This document shows positions 1-9,555 of a stretch of DNA of 64,000 bases, piece after piece (position 1 is the first letter of the stretch; each line of letters begins with the position of its first letter). The translations under genes and the position numbers were made by a program. The notes under the pieces were generated by a model. The model was not told the origin of the DNA. It made no database searches and saw nothing but the letters and a program-made list of their open reading frames with translations. Origin of the DNA: Verrucomicrobiales bacterium (GTDB lineage: Bacteria > Verrucomicrobiota > Verrucomicrobiia > Limisphaerales > UBA11358); the NCBI GenBank assembly GCA_028712475.1, contig JAQTQB010000001.1:310001-374000 (forward strand), given 5' to 3'.

Positions 1-1358
1 ACACGCCCGCGCTGAACGCCACCATCCACGGCGCGGTCACACGCGCGAACCATCTCAAGGTCGAGGTCGTCGGCCTCATCAAGGGTTTCAACTGCCTGTT
101 CAATCCGCGCGTGCCGCACGTCCACTTGAACCCGCTGTTTCAGGAGATCCCCGAGCTGGATCCGACCAAAGGCGGCACGCTCATTGGTTCGTCGCGCGAT
201 TACGTTGACCCGGAAAAGAAGGACGACCTGGATCTCGTCGCGTCGCGCCTCAAAAAACTCGGCATCGAGGGGCTGATCTGCATCGGCGGCGACGGCACGC
301 TGAACGGGTTGCAGCCGTTCGCGGAGCGGCTGCCGACGGTGCTGGCGCCCAAGACGATTGACAACGACCTCGGCCTGAATTATCCGAGCGAGCCGGACGA
401 ATATGTGCGCGTGAACGACGCTGCCGCCAGGGCCGGCTACCGTTACAAGCGCACGGAGTCGCACACGCAATTTGACCTGAACAACATCGTGAACTACGCC
501 ACGCCGGGGTATGCCACCGCCGTTTTTGTCTCCGCGCAGGGTGTTGAACGCATCCGCACCACGGCGGAAAGTCATCGTCGCATCGCCATCATTGAAGTCA
601 TGGGCCGGCACTCCGGCTACATCGCGCTCGGCACGGCCTACGGACAGCCGGACATTGTTCTGGTCCCGGAAATCGCGCCGGACCTGGAACTGCTCGTCGA
701 GCGGGTGAAGCATCTTTACGATCTGCAAAAAAACGTCGTCATCGTCTGCGGCGAAGGCATCGTGGATGAACAGGGCCGCGAACTGGGGGCGGAAACGAAG
801 TCCACCGACCCGGCGGGGAACGTGGTTTTGAGCGGCGCGTCGGAGGCGTTGCGGTCGAAATTGATCCAGATGATCGGCGATAAATATTTCCAGCTTTACC
901 GGCGCGGCGATTCGGCCAAGGAGGCGATCTTCACCCGCAAAGTCGGCCACACGCAACGCGGCGGGCGGCCAATCTTGTTCGACCGTTTTTACGCGGCGCA
1001 TCAGGGCGCGAAGGCCGTGGAACTGCTGGTGGAAGGCCGCAACAACGCCGTTTCCGTGCTGCAATACGACACGACGAAGGGTTTTTATGTGGAAGGCTAC
1101 GATGCGAACCGCTTCCGCGACCGCTGGGGTTTGATCCACGCGCGGCGGATGCACCCTTCACTTTACGATGCCAGGCTGATGAAGCCCTCGAAGCTGGGGA
1201 TGGATTATCTGACACCGATTTTCACGGACGCGATCGGCGCGGACGACATGGAACACTTGCGGCGGACGCTGTTCGGGGCAGGAAATCTTTCGCAACCGTA
1301 TCACTCGATCAACACGGACGTGCATAAACGCATCCGGTATCTGCCGGAGGCGGGTTAA
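1..1358 (+). CDS. 6-phosphofructokinase, 5'-truncated by the window edge
   Basis: Phosphorylates fructose 6-phosphate in glycolysis. The frame is open from base 3 to the window edge (it reads TPALNATIHGAVTRAN upstream of the listed Met), so the listed start is internal and the gene begins outside the window. Visible motifs are GGDGT (listed residues 59-63), PKTIDND (80-86) and EVMGRHSG. In this family Gly in GGDG points to ATP as donor, while Lys in PKTIDND is typical of PPi or plant-type enzymes. This Gly/Lys mix occurs in ATP-using plant and protist enzymes, so the donor is probably ATP but is not settled. About 40 extra residues sit between TIDND and the MGRH motif compared with the E. coli enzyme. 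Confidence 0.93.
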   Translation, partial: TPALNATIHGAVTRANHLKVEVVGLIKGFNCLFNPRVPHVHLNPLFQEIPELDPTKGGTLIGSSRDYVDPEKKDDLDLVASRLKKLGIEGLICIGGDGTLNGLQPFAERLPTVLAPKTIDNDLGLNYPSEPDEYVRVNDAAARAGYRYKRTESHTQFDLNNIVNYATPGYATAVFVSAQGVERIRTTAESHRRIAIIEVMGRHSGYIALGTAYGQPDIVLVPEIAPDLELLVERVKHLYDLQKNVVIVCGEGIVDEQGRELGAETKSTDPAGNVVLSGASEALRSKLIQMIGDKYFQLYRRGDSAKEAIFTRKVGHTQRGGRPILFDRFYAAHQGAKAVELLVEGRNNAVSVLQYDTTKGFYVEGYDANRFRDRWGLIHARRMHPSLYDARLMKPSKLGMDYLTPIFTDAIGADDMEHLRRTLFGAGNLSQPYHSINTDVHKRIRYLPEAG

Positions 1359-1408
1359 ATCTTTGGCGGGATATGGCGGGCCGCGCAATGCCCGGCGCTC
1401 CGTTACGC

Positions 1409-2773
1409 TCAGAATTTGCTGCTGCGTGCGGCGAGTTCGCGCCGGATACGGTCGAGCAGGAAGACGATGACTTGCAGCACGGCGAAGCGCATGAACGTAT
1501 TCCACACGAGCACGATGCCGGAGGAAGAATACCAATCATAATGATCCATCTGCAATGCAGACCAGGCCGCCGACGACGCCAGCGCCATGAAGGAACCCCA
1601 GCCACGCCCGACGATGATGGTCAGCGCCATGGCCGGCAGGGCATAAAAAATCGCGAGGCTGATTTCGGGTCCCGTGAAATGATCCACCACGCCAACACCC
1701 GCGAGGAGACCCATGCTGATGAGGATGGTGAGCCAGTGTTCGGTCAATTGCTGGCGCAAGCTGCGGCGTTCCACTCCGGCTTCGCCGCCGATGAACCACT
1801 CCTTGAACAGCCGGTAGTTCCGCAGCCAGGGCAGCGGGAGAAATTCAAACGCCAGCCGCTTCGCGTTTTCCGCCGCAAAGAAAAAACCGCCGATGAAGCG
1901 GTGATACATGCACTCGGCGGCAGAAGCTTCCGTCCCGGCGGTCCGGCAGGCGAGGCCGAGACGCTGGCCGCCCAAGCGCTCCCATCGGCGGCAGAAGCGC
2001 CGCAGCTTGGCTGCCTCGGGTGGCGGAACCAGGGCCTCGGAATAATTCTGCCGTCCGATGACGCCGCGCCGGAGAAATTCATGCTGCGGCTCCTGATAGA
2101 TGGCCGAGAAATCGGCGTGCTCCAGATCCAGCATCTCCTTGGTAAAAGGGACGCCGAGAAACTGGCAGGTGGCGCGGCACGTTTCTTCCGTTCGATCCAC
2201 CAGATCGTCATAGCTGACGTGGTGAATCCGCGCGCCCCCCCGCTGCAACTGCCCGGCTTCGCGGATCATCTTTTCCTGGTGAAAAATCAGGCGGTGCAAC
2301 ATTCCCGGACGGCGAAAGAAAGAAATTTTTTCCCCGGCACGAAGAATACTGCGGTAAACCTCCACCGGGTCGCGCCAGATGAGGATGAACGAGCCGTTGG
2401 GATACTGGCGCGCGAGCTGGGCCAGGCGGGTGGCATAGACCGGGGATTTTTCGCCCCAGAGCCGCGCGTCCTTGGAATCGCCGTGACAGCGGTAGAGGTC
2501 GTCGGGCGTCTGGATGTTCTCGAGTCCGTTCAGTTTGCCGCCAAAGATGAGCCGGTGGCGGGAGAGCGCCTGGTTGTAAAATTCCTGCCGCTCGAGCCAT
2601 TTGCCGGAAAAGCGCTGCCGCCCGGCCGCGCCGGGGAAATCCCACACGTCGCACTCATACATCAACGCGACCTGCGGGTGCTGGTTGAGCAGCGAGTAGA
2701 GCAGGGAGGTGCCGGAGCGGAAAACGCCCACGACAAACACCGGGTTCGACGGCTGTTGGCTGGATTCTGACAC
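1409..2773 (-). CDS. Sulfotransferase-family protein fused to a C-terminal membrane domain
   Basis: The N-terminal ~330 residues look like a PAPS-dependent sulfotransferase. The PAPS 5'-phosphosulfate loop is VVGVFRSGTSLLYSLL (near residues 14-29), and FILIWRDPVEVYRSIL fits the 3'-phosphate-binding region. From about residue 345 the protein changes to hydrophobic segments (LTILISMGLLAGVGVVDHF, SLAIFYALPAMALTIIVG and others; about four helices). The pattern 'DxxTGPEISLxxFYxLP' is what is usually seen in the N-terminal membrane sensors of histidine kinases and diguanylate cyclases. The acceptor is unknown. The gene is transcribed away from the large unknown ORF that follows. The overlapping plus-strand ORF of similar length is a shadow. 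Confidence 0.85.
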   Translation of the reverse strand: MSESSQQPSNPVFVVGVFRSGTSLLYSLLNQHPQVALMYECDVWDFPGAAGRQRFSGKWLERQEFYNQALSRHRLIFGGKLNGLENIQTPDDLYRCHGDSKDARLWGEKSPVYATRLAQLARQYPNGSFILIWRDPVEVYRSILRAGEKISFFRRPGMLHRLIFHQEKMIREAGQLQRGGARIHHVSYDDLVDRTEETCRATCQFLGVPFTKEMLDLEHADFSAIYQEPQHEFLRRGVIGRQNYSEALVPPPEAAKLRRFCRRWERLGGQRLGLACRTAGTEASAAECMYHRFIGGFFFAAENAKRLAFEFLPLPWLRNYRLFKEWFIGGEAGVERRSLRQQLTEHWLTILISMGLLAGVGVVDHFTGPEISLAIFYALPAMALTIIVGRGWGSFMALASSAAWSALQMDHYDWYSSSGIVLVWNTFMRFAVLQVIVFLLDRIRRELAARSSKF

Positions 2774-2993
2774 AACTGATTGTCCGATGGAAACCGGACG
2801 CCGTTCATTGTCGCCGCCCTTGTGATTTTTTCAAGAAAAATTCCGGTAACGCTTTTCCCAGACGCGGTTGATGCGCTGAATGTTTCTGCCAGCCCGTTAA
2901 AAAATTGTTTACCAGCCGCCCTGCAGCAGGCATCGTAACAGCCAAGGAATTGGTCGGGATAAAAAAGTCCAACCTGGATGGAAAAGTTTTGAA

Positions 2994-5900
2994 ATGAACG
3001 ACAGGCTGCCAGCCCAGCTCATTGCGCACATCAATGTCAAACTCGCGTTGATCGGCAGCCCGCCCGTGCCGATCGAGGGCGACAAGGAGTTCACGGAGGT
3101 CGTCTCCGCCATGGCCGCGCAGTCGCGCGAAAAGGACCGCCTGCTCGGCCATCATCTCTGCCCGGTGGACCAGCGCATCCAGACGTTTCTCTACGATTAC
3201 TTGCAGGACACGCCGGTGCCCAAGCTGCCTGCCCGCACCTTCACGCTCGACCGCCCCGGCCTCGCCCGCGTGCTCTCGCTGCCGGTGGACCGCAATGAAT
3301 TTGCCTCGGACATCATCAATTCATACCGCGTCAAGCAGGGCGTCCTGCACAATCCGAAAAGCGACCGGCGCACCACGGCGGGCATCTTCCACGTCACGGA
3401 AGGCGGTTTGCCGATTCCCGACGACAAGCTCGGCGTCCCGAAGATCACCTTTGCCAAAATGCTCGCGCTCGCGCTCAATCCGCCGCGGGAGTTGATGACC
3501 CTGCCGTTCACCGCCACGCAGCCGAAACCGGCGGAATGTTTCGTTTCGCTCCTGCTGCGGCCGCTGGTCTGCCCGGCAGTGCCCGGCTTCACCCCCGAAA
3601 AAACGATGGAAGTCCGCTTCTTTGTGCCGGGCAACCTCGTGAGCAACCTGGATTTTGTAGAAGCCATCTTCAACAACGGCGGCGATCCGATCCTGCCGGA
3701 AAACGACGCCGCGCTCGACAGCGAACATTGGACCGGCCACACCGGCTGCGTCATCCTCGCGCCGCACCTGACCAGGGTGACCAAGAAGGCCGCCGGCCTG
3801 CCGCCCTTCGACCACGCCACCGAACGCCAGCGGCGCGACGGAATGTGCTGGAAAAAGGAGGACGAACTCTACAACGGCGGCAACGCCTTCAAGCTCACCG
3901 CCCGCGATGAATCCGGCGTCATCGTCACCATCATCGCCGACAACTATTTCGGCTACTGCAAAAAGGAAGTGAAGACGCAGTTGAGCTACGCCGCGAACCT
4001 GTTCGGCCTCGCGGAAGAGGAACATGCCGGCGGCGCGCTGGTGTTTCCCAGCTACGACCTCGGCGAGGAATTCAACGGCGACGTGCTGGCACGGCGCCTG
4101 CCCCATTCTTTCGTGGAGATGACCTCCATGTTCGGCGACATCATGGACGTGCGGCCCGAAGGTTACGCGGTGGACAAAAATTTCCCGGAAATAATCTACG
4201 TTCCCGCCTCGGCCCGCTTCGATCTGCAAAGCCAGAAAATTCTCTGGACGAATCCCGTGTCCGGCGAACAAAGCATCAAGCTTTCGCCCGAAAAAACCTA
4301 CGTCCGTCCCTCCGGCTACAAGATCCGCATGGAAAAACCGGCCGGCCACGGCCGGCAATGGAGGCTCGTCGGCACGGTCGCGGAAGGCACCTATTGCCAC
4401 AAGCCCTGCACGGTTTCCGGCGGCGGCAAGTCGGAGATTTCCAAGCCCATCACCGACGCGATCCTCACCGGGACGGTGTTTGTGGCTGATCTGCAGGATC
4501 CCGCCCGGGTCGAAGCGCTGATTTCACGGGATTACTCGGACCGCTTTGCCGACAAGTCCCGCGTTGACAAGCGCTCTGTCCTTTCGCCGGACCGCTCGCT
4601 GGGTTCCGTCATCAAGCTGCTCACGCCGGATGAACACGATTACACGCCGGAATACAATGCGTGGCTGGCCGGCATCCCGCAATATGTCAAGGAACTCGTC
4701 TTCGTGGTGAAGCGCTATTACAAGCCCGAGTGGGGTGCGAACTGGCGCGAACATTTCAGCGTGGACATCATCAACGGCACGCCCGGCAACGAACTCAAAT
4801 GCGACAACCGCAAGCTCGTCACGACCTATCTGCGCGTCGGCTTCGATGCCGACGGCGCGTGGCGCACGTTCGGACTGCGCAAAGATTTTCATCCCGCCGT
4901 CAAGGTGCAGATGGAGGATGACATCACCGCCTCCACCGTCGTCCCGGCCGGGGCGCTGGAAAATCTTCCCGAGGGCGCGGATAAAAACTCGTCGCTCAAA
5001 TTCGCGCAGAACTGCGAACAGCGCCTGTTCCAGCGGCCGGACGATGCGATCCATCGCGGCTACGACAAGCAGGCGGAGCACGACTTCATCCAGCCGGAAA
5101 ATTTCTTTTCCAACTACCAGCCGCTCACGCCGAACGACGCGAAGGAAATGGTCGCGGACGCGCTGGGCTTTGACCAGTTCACCGGGCCGATGCAGAAGTT
5201 CATCCGCGAAGTCGCCGAAACCGGCGCACCGGATTATTTCGTCTGCACCGCCAGCCCGCGCCTGGTGGACGGCAAGCCCACGAAAAATCCGCGCTATCTC
5301 CAGAAACGCCCCGACCTCGTCCGCGCCAGCGAAACGTATCTGGCGGAGATCGCCGCCCGCCTGCGCAGGCGCGTGCCGCCCGGCAAACCGCTGCACACAC
5401 CCGTCACCGCCGTGCTGCCCGGCCGCCGCAACAATCCGCCCGAAAACGGCATCCGCGCGCTGGCCTGCTACAACCCGGTTCATTTCATGGAGCTGCCGGA
5501 ATTCTTCATGGAAGTGATTTGCAGCATGACCGGCAAATCGCCCTCCACCACCGGCGCGGGGTCCGAAGGCGCTCTGACCAAGGGACCGTTCAACGCGCTG
5601 CCGCCGATCATTGACCTGAACAACGCGCTCGTGTCGTTCATCCTGACCGGCCACAATCCCTTTGTCACCGCCGCCGGCTACGTCGGCCCGAACCTCCGCG
5701 TGGATCATGATGTCAGCCTGATCGTGCCGGAAGTCTGGGCCCGCATGACGCCCGAGGAACGCGACCCGAAATTTCTGATTGAGCATCACTTCCTGGAAAA
5801 ATGCACGGACTTCGAGCATGCCGGCAAAAAAGTCCAGGCGAGCCTGCTCGGCTGGCGCATCAACGCGCGGTTTGTCCACGCATTCTTTGGCCGCGTATTC

Positions 5901-6401
5901 AATCATCCCCACGTCGTCTTCACCGAGGCCATGCTCAAGCCGGAGTTGCAGGACAGGGGCGTTTTCGCCGATGGCATGGACAACATCATCGCCACCCAGA
6001 AACGCGTCGCCAAAATGTATTTCGACGACGGCAGCATCGCGCAGGCGTGTCCGCCGCTCAAGGCGCTGCTGCACATCATGCTCAACGACCAGTTCGAGGG
6101 CAAAGGCCTGGAGCATCCGGAAATCCGCAAACAATTCACGCGCGACTATCTGATGGCGAGCGACTGGTATGCGGCGCGGCTCGCGGCCAAGCAAAAAATT
6201 GACCGCGCACTGTGGAAACGGCATGTGGATTATCTCAATGCCTTTTTACGGAAGCCGAGCCACGAAGACATCGCGGCCAGCCTCAACATCGCCGACCGGC
6301 TGGCGCAGGCGCGCAAAACCCTGGCCGAAGTCGAATCGCCGGATTACTTGAAGAAACTTTCCGGCACGCTCGGCGCGGAGCCGATTGAGGCGTATCGGTA
6401 G
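2994..6401 (+). CDS. Large conserved-looking cytosolic protein of unknown function (1135 aa)
   Basis: The ORF is intact, has strong coding character and shows no signal peptide or membrane segment. I do not recognise a named family. The sequence is rich in motif-like blocks, for example GHTGCVILAPHLTRV, DNYFGYCKKEVKTQLSYAANL, TVSGGGKSEISKPI and MTGKSPSTTGAGSEGALTKG. These suggest an enzyme with several conserved loops; the last two resemble phosphate-binding turns, but that is only an impression. The protein has many Lys/Arg/His and aromatic residues and ends in a helical region. It stands alone, divergent from the sulfotransferase across a 220-bp gap and followed after 11 bp by a small zinc-ribbon ORF. 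I would treat it as a PVC-type protein awaiting a function. Confidence 0.8.
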   Translation: MNDRLPAQLIAHINVKLALIGSPPVPIEGDKEFTEVVSAMAAQSREKDRLLGHHLCPVDQRIQTFLYDYLQDTPVPKLPARTFTLDRPGLARVLSLPVDRNEFASDIINSYRVKQGVLHNPKSDRRTTAGIFHVTEGGLPIPDDKLGVPKITFAKMLALALNPPRELMTLPFTATQPKPAECFVSLLLRPLVCPAVPGFTPEKTMEVRFFVPGNLVSNLDFVEAIFNNGGDPILPENDAALDSEHWTGHTGCVILAPHLTRVTKKAAGLPPFDHATERQRRDGMCWKKEDELYNGGNAFKLTARDESGVIVTIIADNYFGYCKKEVKTQLSYAANLFGLAEEEHAGGALVFPSYDLGEEFNGDVLARRLPHSFVEMTSMFGDIMDVRPEGYAVDKNFPEIIYVPASARFDLQSQKILWTNPVSGEQSIKLSPEKTYVRPSGYKIRMEKPAGHGRQWRLVGTVAEGTYCHKPCTVSGGGKSEISKPITDAILTGTVFVADLQDPARVEALISRDYSDRFADKSRVDKRSVLSPDRSLGSVIKLLTPDEHDYTPEYNAWLAGIPQYVKELVFVVKRYYKPEWGANWREHFSVDIINGTPGNELKCDNRKLVTTYLRVGFDADGAWRTFGLRKDFHPAVKVQMEDDITASTVVPAGALENLPEGADKNSSLKFAQNCEQRLFQRPDDAIHRGYDKQAEHDFIQPENFFSNYQPLTPNDAKEMVADALGFDQFTGPMQKFIREVAETGAPDYFVCTASPRLVDGKPTKNPRYLQKRPDLVRASETYLAEIAARLRRRVPPGKPLHTPVTAVLPGRRNNPPENGIRALACYNPVHFMELPEFFMEVICSMTGKSPSTTGAGSEGALTKGPFNALPPIIDLNNALVSFILTGHNPFVTAAGYVGPNLRVDHDVSLIVPEVWARMTPEERDPKFLIEHHFLEKCTDFEHAGKKVQASLLGWRINARFVHAFFGRVFNHPHVVFTEAMLKPELQDRGVFADGMDNIIATQKRVAKMYFDDGSIAQACPPLKALLHIMLNDQFEGKGLEHPEIRKQFTRDYLMASDWYAARLAAKQKIDRALWKRHVDYLNAFLRKPSHEDIAASLNIADRLAQARKTLAEVESPDYLKKLSGTLGAEPIEAYR

Positions 6402-6412
6402 TTATAACTCAT

Positions 6413-6751
6413 ATGTCCGCCAGCAATTACAATTGGGTTTGCTTTTATTGCCGCATTGCAATTCGGCAGGCCAAGACTGCGCGTCGCGTCCCAAAGTGTT
6501 CTGAATGTGGAGCGGATTGTTACTGTCTCGGTTACAAGGTGGAAATTCCTAGAAAATCGGATGCACGTGGCTGGCGAAGATTGCATCTCGACTGTCGCGA
6601 ACGCCAGTTGGAATTGTCTGACAGAGCTGCTGTTAAGCGTGTTCGCGAGATTCATTTGGTCGAGCGCCATATCACTCGCTTACAATCTTTAGGGCCGAGT
6701 CGAAATCGCGAGTGGATTATTGCAGAACTGAAGAAGAAAATTCGCGCCTAA
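6413..6751 (+). CDS. Small putative zinc-ribbon protein
   Basis: A 112-residue basic protein. CFYC (residues 10-13) and CSEC (29-32) form two CxxC knuckles about 16 residues apart, as in a zinc ribbon; a third pair (CYC near 36, and C near 60) is less regular. The C-terminal half is helical and charged. It starts 11 bp after the 1135-residue ORF, so it may be cotranscribed, but its codon usage is less GC-rich than that neighbour. No family assignment is possible from sight. A nucleic-acid or metal-binding role is a guess. Confidence 0.55.
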   Translation: MSASNYNWVCFYCRIAIRQAKTARRVPKCSECGADCYCLGYKVEIPRKSDARGWRRLHLDCRERQLELSDRAAVKRVREIHLVERHITRLQSLGPSRNREWIIAELKKKIRA

Positions 6752-6857
6752 CCCGACACGACATGGACACGGCCATCACACTCCGGTTGCAAGCATGACT
6801 CTGGCGGGCCGGATCACTGAGTTGGTGTCTTAACAACAACGCTGCATGCGTGGCAGT

Positions 6858-7190
6858 TCAAAAGTGTTTCTGCACCCACTGCAGCGCCTGCTTCAGCCAT
6901 TCAAAATTGAACCAGCCGCGCACGAAACCAAAATAGGCCAGCCAGAGCGCGGCGAAAATCGCCGCCCATTCCCAGCAAAGAATCTTGTGTTTGCCCGCCT
7001 TGACGAAAATCAGCGCGACCAGAATGTTCGCCGCCCCGGCGATCCCCAATCCCCAAAACATGATCTGTTGTCCGGTCGAGGCGGATGACAACTGCACGCC
7101 GCCCAGTTGCGCCCGCGTCGCCGCCGGCAGACCGATGAGCAGCAACACCAGCAACACGCAATTTGTCGTGATGATCAAGAACCGCTGCAT
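6858..7190 (-). CDS. Small membrane protein next to a glycosyltransferase
   Basis: 110 residues with a hydrophobic N-terminus (FLIITTNCVLLVLLLIGLPAA, a signal peptide or anchor ending near the AxA of ATRAQ) and two further hydrophobic stretches (IMFWGLGIAGAANILVALIF and AIFAALWLAYFGFVRGWF). It begins 6 bp after the stop of the upstream glycosyltransferase on the same strand, so the two are very probably one transcript. It could be a membrane partner for the glycosyltransferase, which has no transmembrane segment of its own. The function is unknown. Confidence 0.65.
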   Translation of the reverse strand: MQRFLIITTNCVLLVLLLIGLPAATRAQLGGVQLSSASTGQQIMFWGLGIAGAANILVALIFVKAGKHKILCWEWAAIFAALWLAYFGFVRGWFNFEWLKQALQWVQKHF

Positions 7191-7196
7191 GGCCGG

Positions 7197-7937
7197 TCAG
7201 TTGATTCGCTCCCCGATTTTGTATTTGAACATCCGCTTCTGCATCCAGCGCACCGCGAGCAGATCATAGAACGACGCGAACAGCCGGTTCCACACGCCGT
7301 AATGACTCACCCCGGCGGAACGCGGATTGTGCCGCACGGGAATCTCCGTGACCGTGAAGCCCTCGATCTTGAACAGCGTCGGCAGGAAACGGTGCATGCC
7401 TTTGAAAAATTTCAGATCGGCGATGCACTCGCGTTTGAACGCGCGGTAACAGCAGCCGGCGTCAGTCACGTTTTCTCCGGACAGCTTGTTCCGCACCCAG
7501 TTCGCGATGCGTGAGGACGCGATGCGGACAAATCCATCGCCCTGGCCGCGCGCCTCGATGCGCGAGCCGCAGACGCAATCCGCCTTCTCCAGCGCCTTGA
7601 TGAACTCCGGCACGTCGCGCGGATCGTTCTGCAGATCCGCGTCAAGCGTGACGATGTAGCGGCCGCGCGATTCCTTCATGCCCGCCCACAGCGCCGCCGA
7701 CTGTCCGCAGTTGAACGCGAACCGCAATCCGCGCACGCACGGATCAGCCGCCGCCAGTTCCTTCAACACCGCCCAGGAATCATCCGAACTGAAGTCATCG
7801 GCGATGACAATCTCGTAAGTCCGCTTCAGCGGGTCAGTCGCCTCGCGGATCGCCGCGACGAGGGCGCGCAGATTGTCCTGCTCGTTGTGGCAGGGAATGA
7901 CAAAGCTGATTTCGACCGAAGTATTTTCAGCGCTCAA
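7197..7937 (-). CDS. Family 2 glycosyltransferase (dolichyl-phosphate mannose synthase-like)
   Basis: 246 residues with a GT-A fold pattern: SFVIPCHNEQDNL at the N-terminus for nucleotide binding, IVIADDFSSDDSW, and VTLDADLQNDP holding the DxD-type metal site. GSRIEARGQGDGFVR and CCYRAFKR follow as in DPM1/GtrB-like enzymes that move a sugar from a nucleotide donor to a polyprenyl phosphate. It lacks the C-terminal membrane helices that many bacterial homologues carry. The next gene, 6 bp downstream, encodes a small membrane protein that could supply them. The sugar and acceptor cannot be read from the sequence. Confidence 0.9.
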   Translation of the reverse strand: MSAENTSVEISFVIPCHNEQDNLRALVAAIREATDPLKRTYEIVIADDFSSDDSWAVLKELAAADPCVRGLRFAFNCGQSAALWAGMKESRGRYIVTLDADLQNDPRDVPEFIKALEKADCVCGSRIEARGQGDGFVRIASSRIANWVRNKLSGENVTDAGCCYRAFKRECIADLKFFKGMHRFLPTLFKIEGFTVTEIPVRHNPRSAGVSHYGVWNRLFASFYDLLAVRWMQKRMFKYKIGERIN

Positions 7938-7985
7938 GGTGCTGATACTTTTTAGAAATCACCTCGCGGCAGCAAGATAAAAGGC

Positions 7986-9428
7986 TCACCACGAATAATG
8001 CACGGTGTAAGTCACCGTGCGTTCCTCGTCGGGATTGACCGGCACGCGGAACTCGATGGTCTGCGCATCTTTTTTAACAAAGTCGTCGGATTTGGCGGTG
8101 ATTTTCCAATTGCTCCAGCGGTAGAGATGCTCAACCACGCGGATTTCCACGGGCCCGTCTTTCTTGCGGTTGCGGAGCTTGATCTCGAAGGTCTCGTCAA
8201 TGGTGTTGAAAATATTCGCTTTGAAATTCGTCTGCTTGCGTTCGCCCACGAGGTCGAAGGCGTTGCCGGTGGTCACGCGGACGGTCTCGTTGCGCGGCGT
8301 GTGGTCAATCTGGTTCTCGCCCACAAACTGCAACTGGCCGTCCGTGTCACGACGGTAGAAACGCAGCTTGCCAGCGGGCAGCGCGATCCCGAGCTGGTTC
8401 GTCTCGGCGTTCTTGAACTCGCGCTGGACGATGACCTTTTTGTTGTCGGATGTGCCGTAATTCTGGTCGCTGTTCAAACCGTAGAACTGATAACCCGCCG
8501 CGCCGTCATAAACGTAGATCGTCGGCGCATACATTTTTTCGGCGTGGACGAATTCAACCTGCTTCGTTTCGTTATCGTGCAGCGTCGTCGGGCGCGCGAT
8601 GGAATAGAGATGAAATTCGTCGAAGGCTTTTTCGGTGACGGCGGGGGCGGCATCCTCGTAAGCCATGGCGGCTTTCATCAACATTCTTCCCCCCATCGGC
8701 GTTACTCGGCGAGGCTGGATTTTATTCACGTCTCCGGCCATCAATTTGATTTTGGCGCTCTCAAAGGTCTTGCCGCTCTGGTTGTTCATCGTGATCCAGC
8801 CGACGAGGTCGCACTGGTCGCCTTTTTCCGGCGAGACGAGATTATAGCTGGCGCTCCAGTCGAAACCGCCGGTGACGTAGCCGACTTCCGCGTCGAACCT
8901 GCCGGGCTTGTCGGATTGCAGCAGCCAGTTGAACGCGGGCTTGAGAATCGTATCATCGCCGAGGTTCGGGAACAACGGCTGGCCGGGCAGCGTGAACTGC
9001 ATTTTTCCACTTACCTCAATGATGGGCTGCTGCGCAGCGCCGCCGGGAACGTAGCCGCTGCGGACAATTTTGCCGGGAATGAGTTCGCGGATCTGCGTGT
9101 TGTCTTTGATGCGGAAATTTTGAAAATCAATCGTCTTGCCCTCGAACAGCGAGAGCAATAATTCCTGCGAGACAGGATCGTTGCGGTAATTCTGCTCGAG
9201 GATTTGCAGTGAATGTCTGCCCGCCGGGTCGCGGAGAATCACCGAGTCCGGCTCCACCTGCGCGGTGGCGTCGGCGTAGCGCACGGCGTTCGCGCCGCCC
9301 TTCAAGTCGAGCGGCACGGTGTCGCGCACGACGGCGAAGTTCTGGTTGTAAATGGTCAGCGCAGGTTGCGCGGATGCGGCAAGCGTTGCCGCCGCGCCGA
9401 GGAAAAGAACGGAAGTGAGTGTTTTCAT
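7986..9428 (-). CDS. Secreted DUF4139-type protein
   Basis: I set the start at the internal Met (MKTLTSVLFLGAAATLAASA) rather than the track start, because that gives a clean signal peptide with AxA cleavage near residue 19. The mature part (about 460 aa) is mostly beta-strand. Stretches such as GWITMNNQSGKTFESAKIKL, EYREFKNAE-like strands and the tail VTYTVHYSW match the DUF4139 family (mucoidy-inhibitor-like proteins) as I know it. It is presumably periplasmic or surface-exposed, with unknown biochemical role. It is transcribed alone, and a palindromic repeat lies between it and the radical SAM gene upstream. Confidence 0.8.
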   Translation of the reverse strand: MKTLTSVLFLGAAATLAASAQPALTIYNQNFAVVRDTVPLDLKGGANAVRYADATAQVEPDSVILRDPAGRHSLQILEQNYRNDPVSQELLLSLFEGKTIDFQNFRIKDNTQIRELIPGKIVRSGYVPGGAAQQPIIEVSGKMQFTLPGQPLFPNLGDDTILKPAFNWLLQSDKPGRFDAEVGYVTGGFDWSASYNLVSPEKGDQCDLVGWITMNNQSGKTFESAKIKLMAGDVNKIQPRRVTPMGGRMLMKAAMAYEDAAPAVTEKAFDEFHLYSIARPTTLHDNETKQVEFVHAEKMYAPTIYVYDGAAGYQFYGLNSDQNYGTSDNKKVIVQREFKNAETNQLGIALPAGKLRFYRRDTDGQLQFVGENQIDHTPRNETVRVTTGNAFDLVGERKQTNFKANIFNTIDETFEIKLRNRKKDGPVEIRVVEHLYRWSNWKITAKSDDFVKKDAQTIEFRVPVNPDEERTVTYTVHYSW

Positions 9429-9496
9429 AGTTTGTCCGGTGTGTTTTGATACATAGCCAAAGAATTGGACGGCGTCGCGCAAAAAATACTCCCCGT

Positions 9497-9550
9497 TTGT
9501 AGCGGCGCCCTGTGAGCGTCGGCGCTGACGGTCACAGACCGCCGCTACAA
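9497..9550. repeat. Intergenic palindromic repeat, type 2 (TTGTAGCGGC ends)
   Basis: A 54-bp unit begins TTGTAGCGGC and ends GCCGCTACAA, a perfect 10-bp terminal palindrome with a GC-rich inner part. A related copy lies at 17714-17764. Both sit in short gaps between genes, as expected for REP or MITE-like repeats. Confidence 0.8.
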
Positions 9551-9555
9551 CGACC

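Noticed and set aside
1373-2770. 465-residue plus-strand ORF
   Set aside because: It is antisense to the sulfotransferase and has the low-complexity Ala/Arg/Gly look of a high-GC shadow frame.
4524-6224. 566-residue minus-strand ORF
   Set aside because: Shadow of the 1135-residue gene, with no domain pattern.
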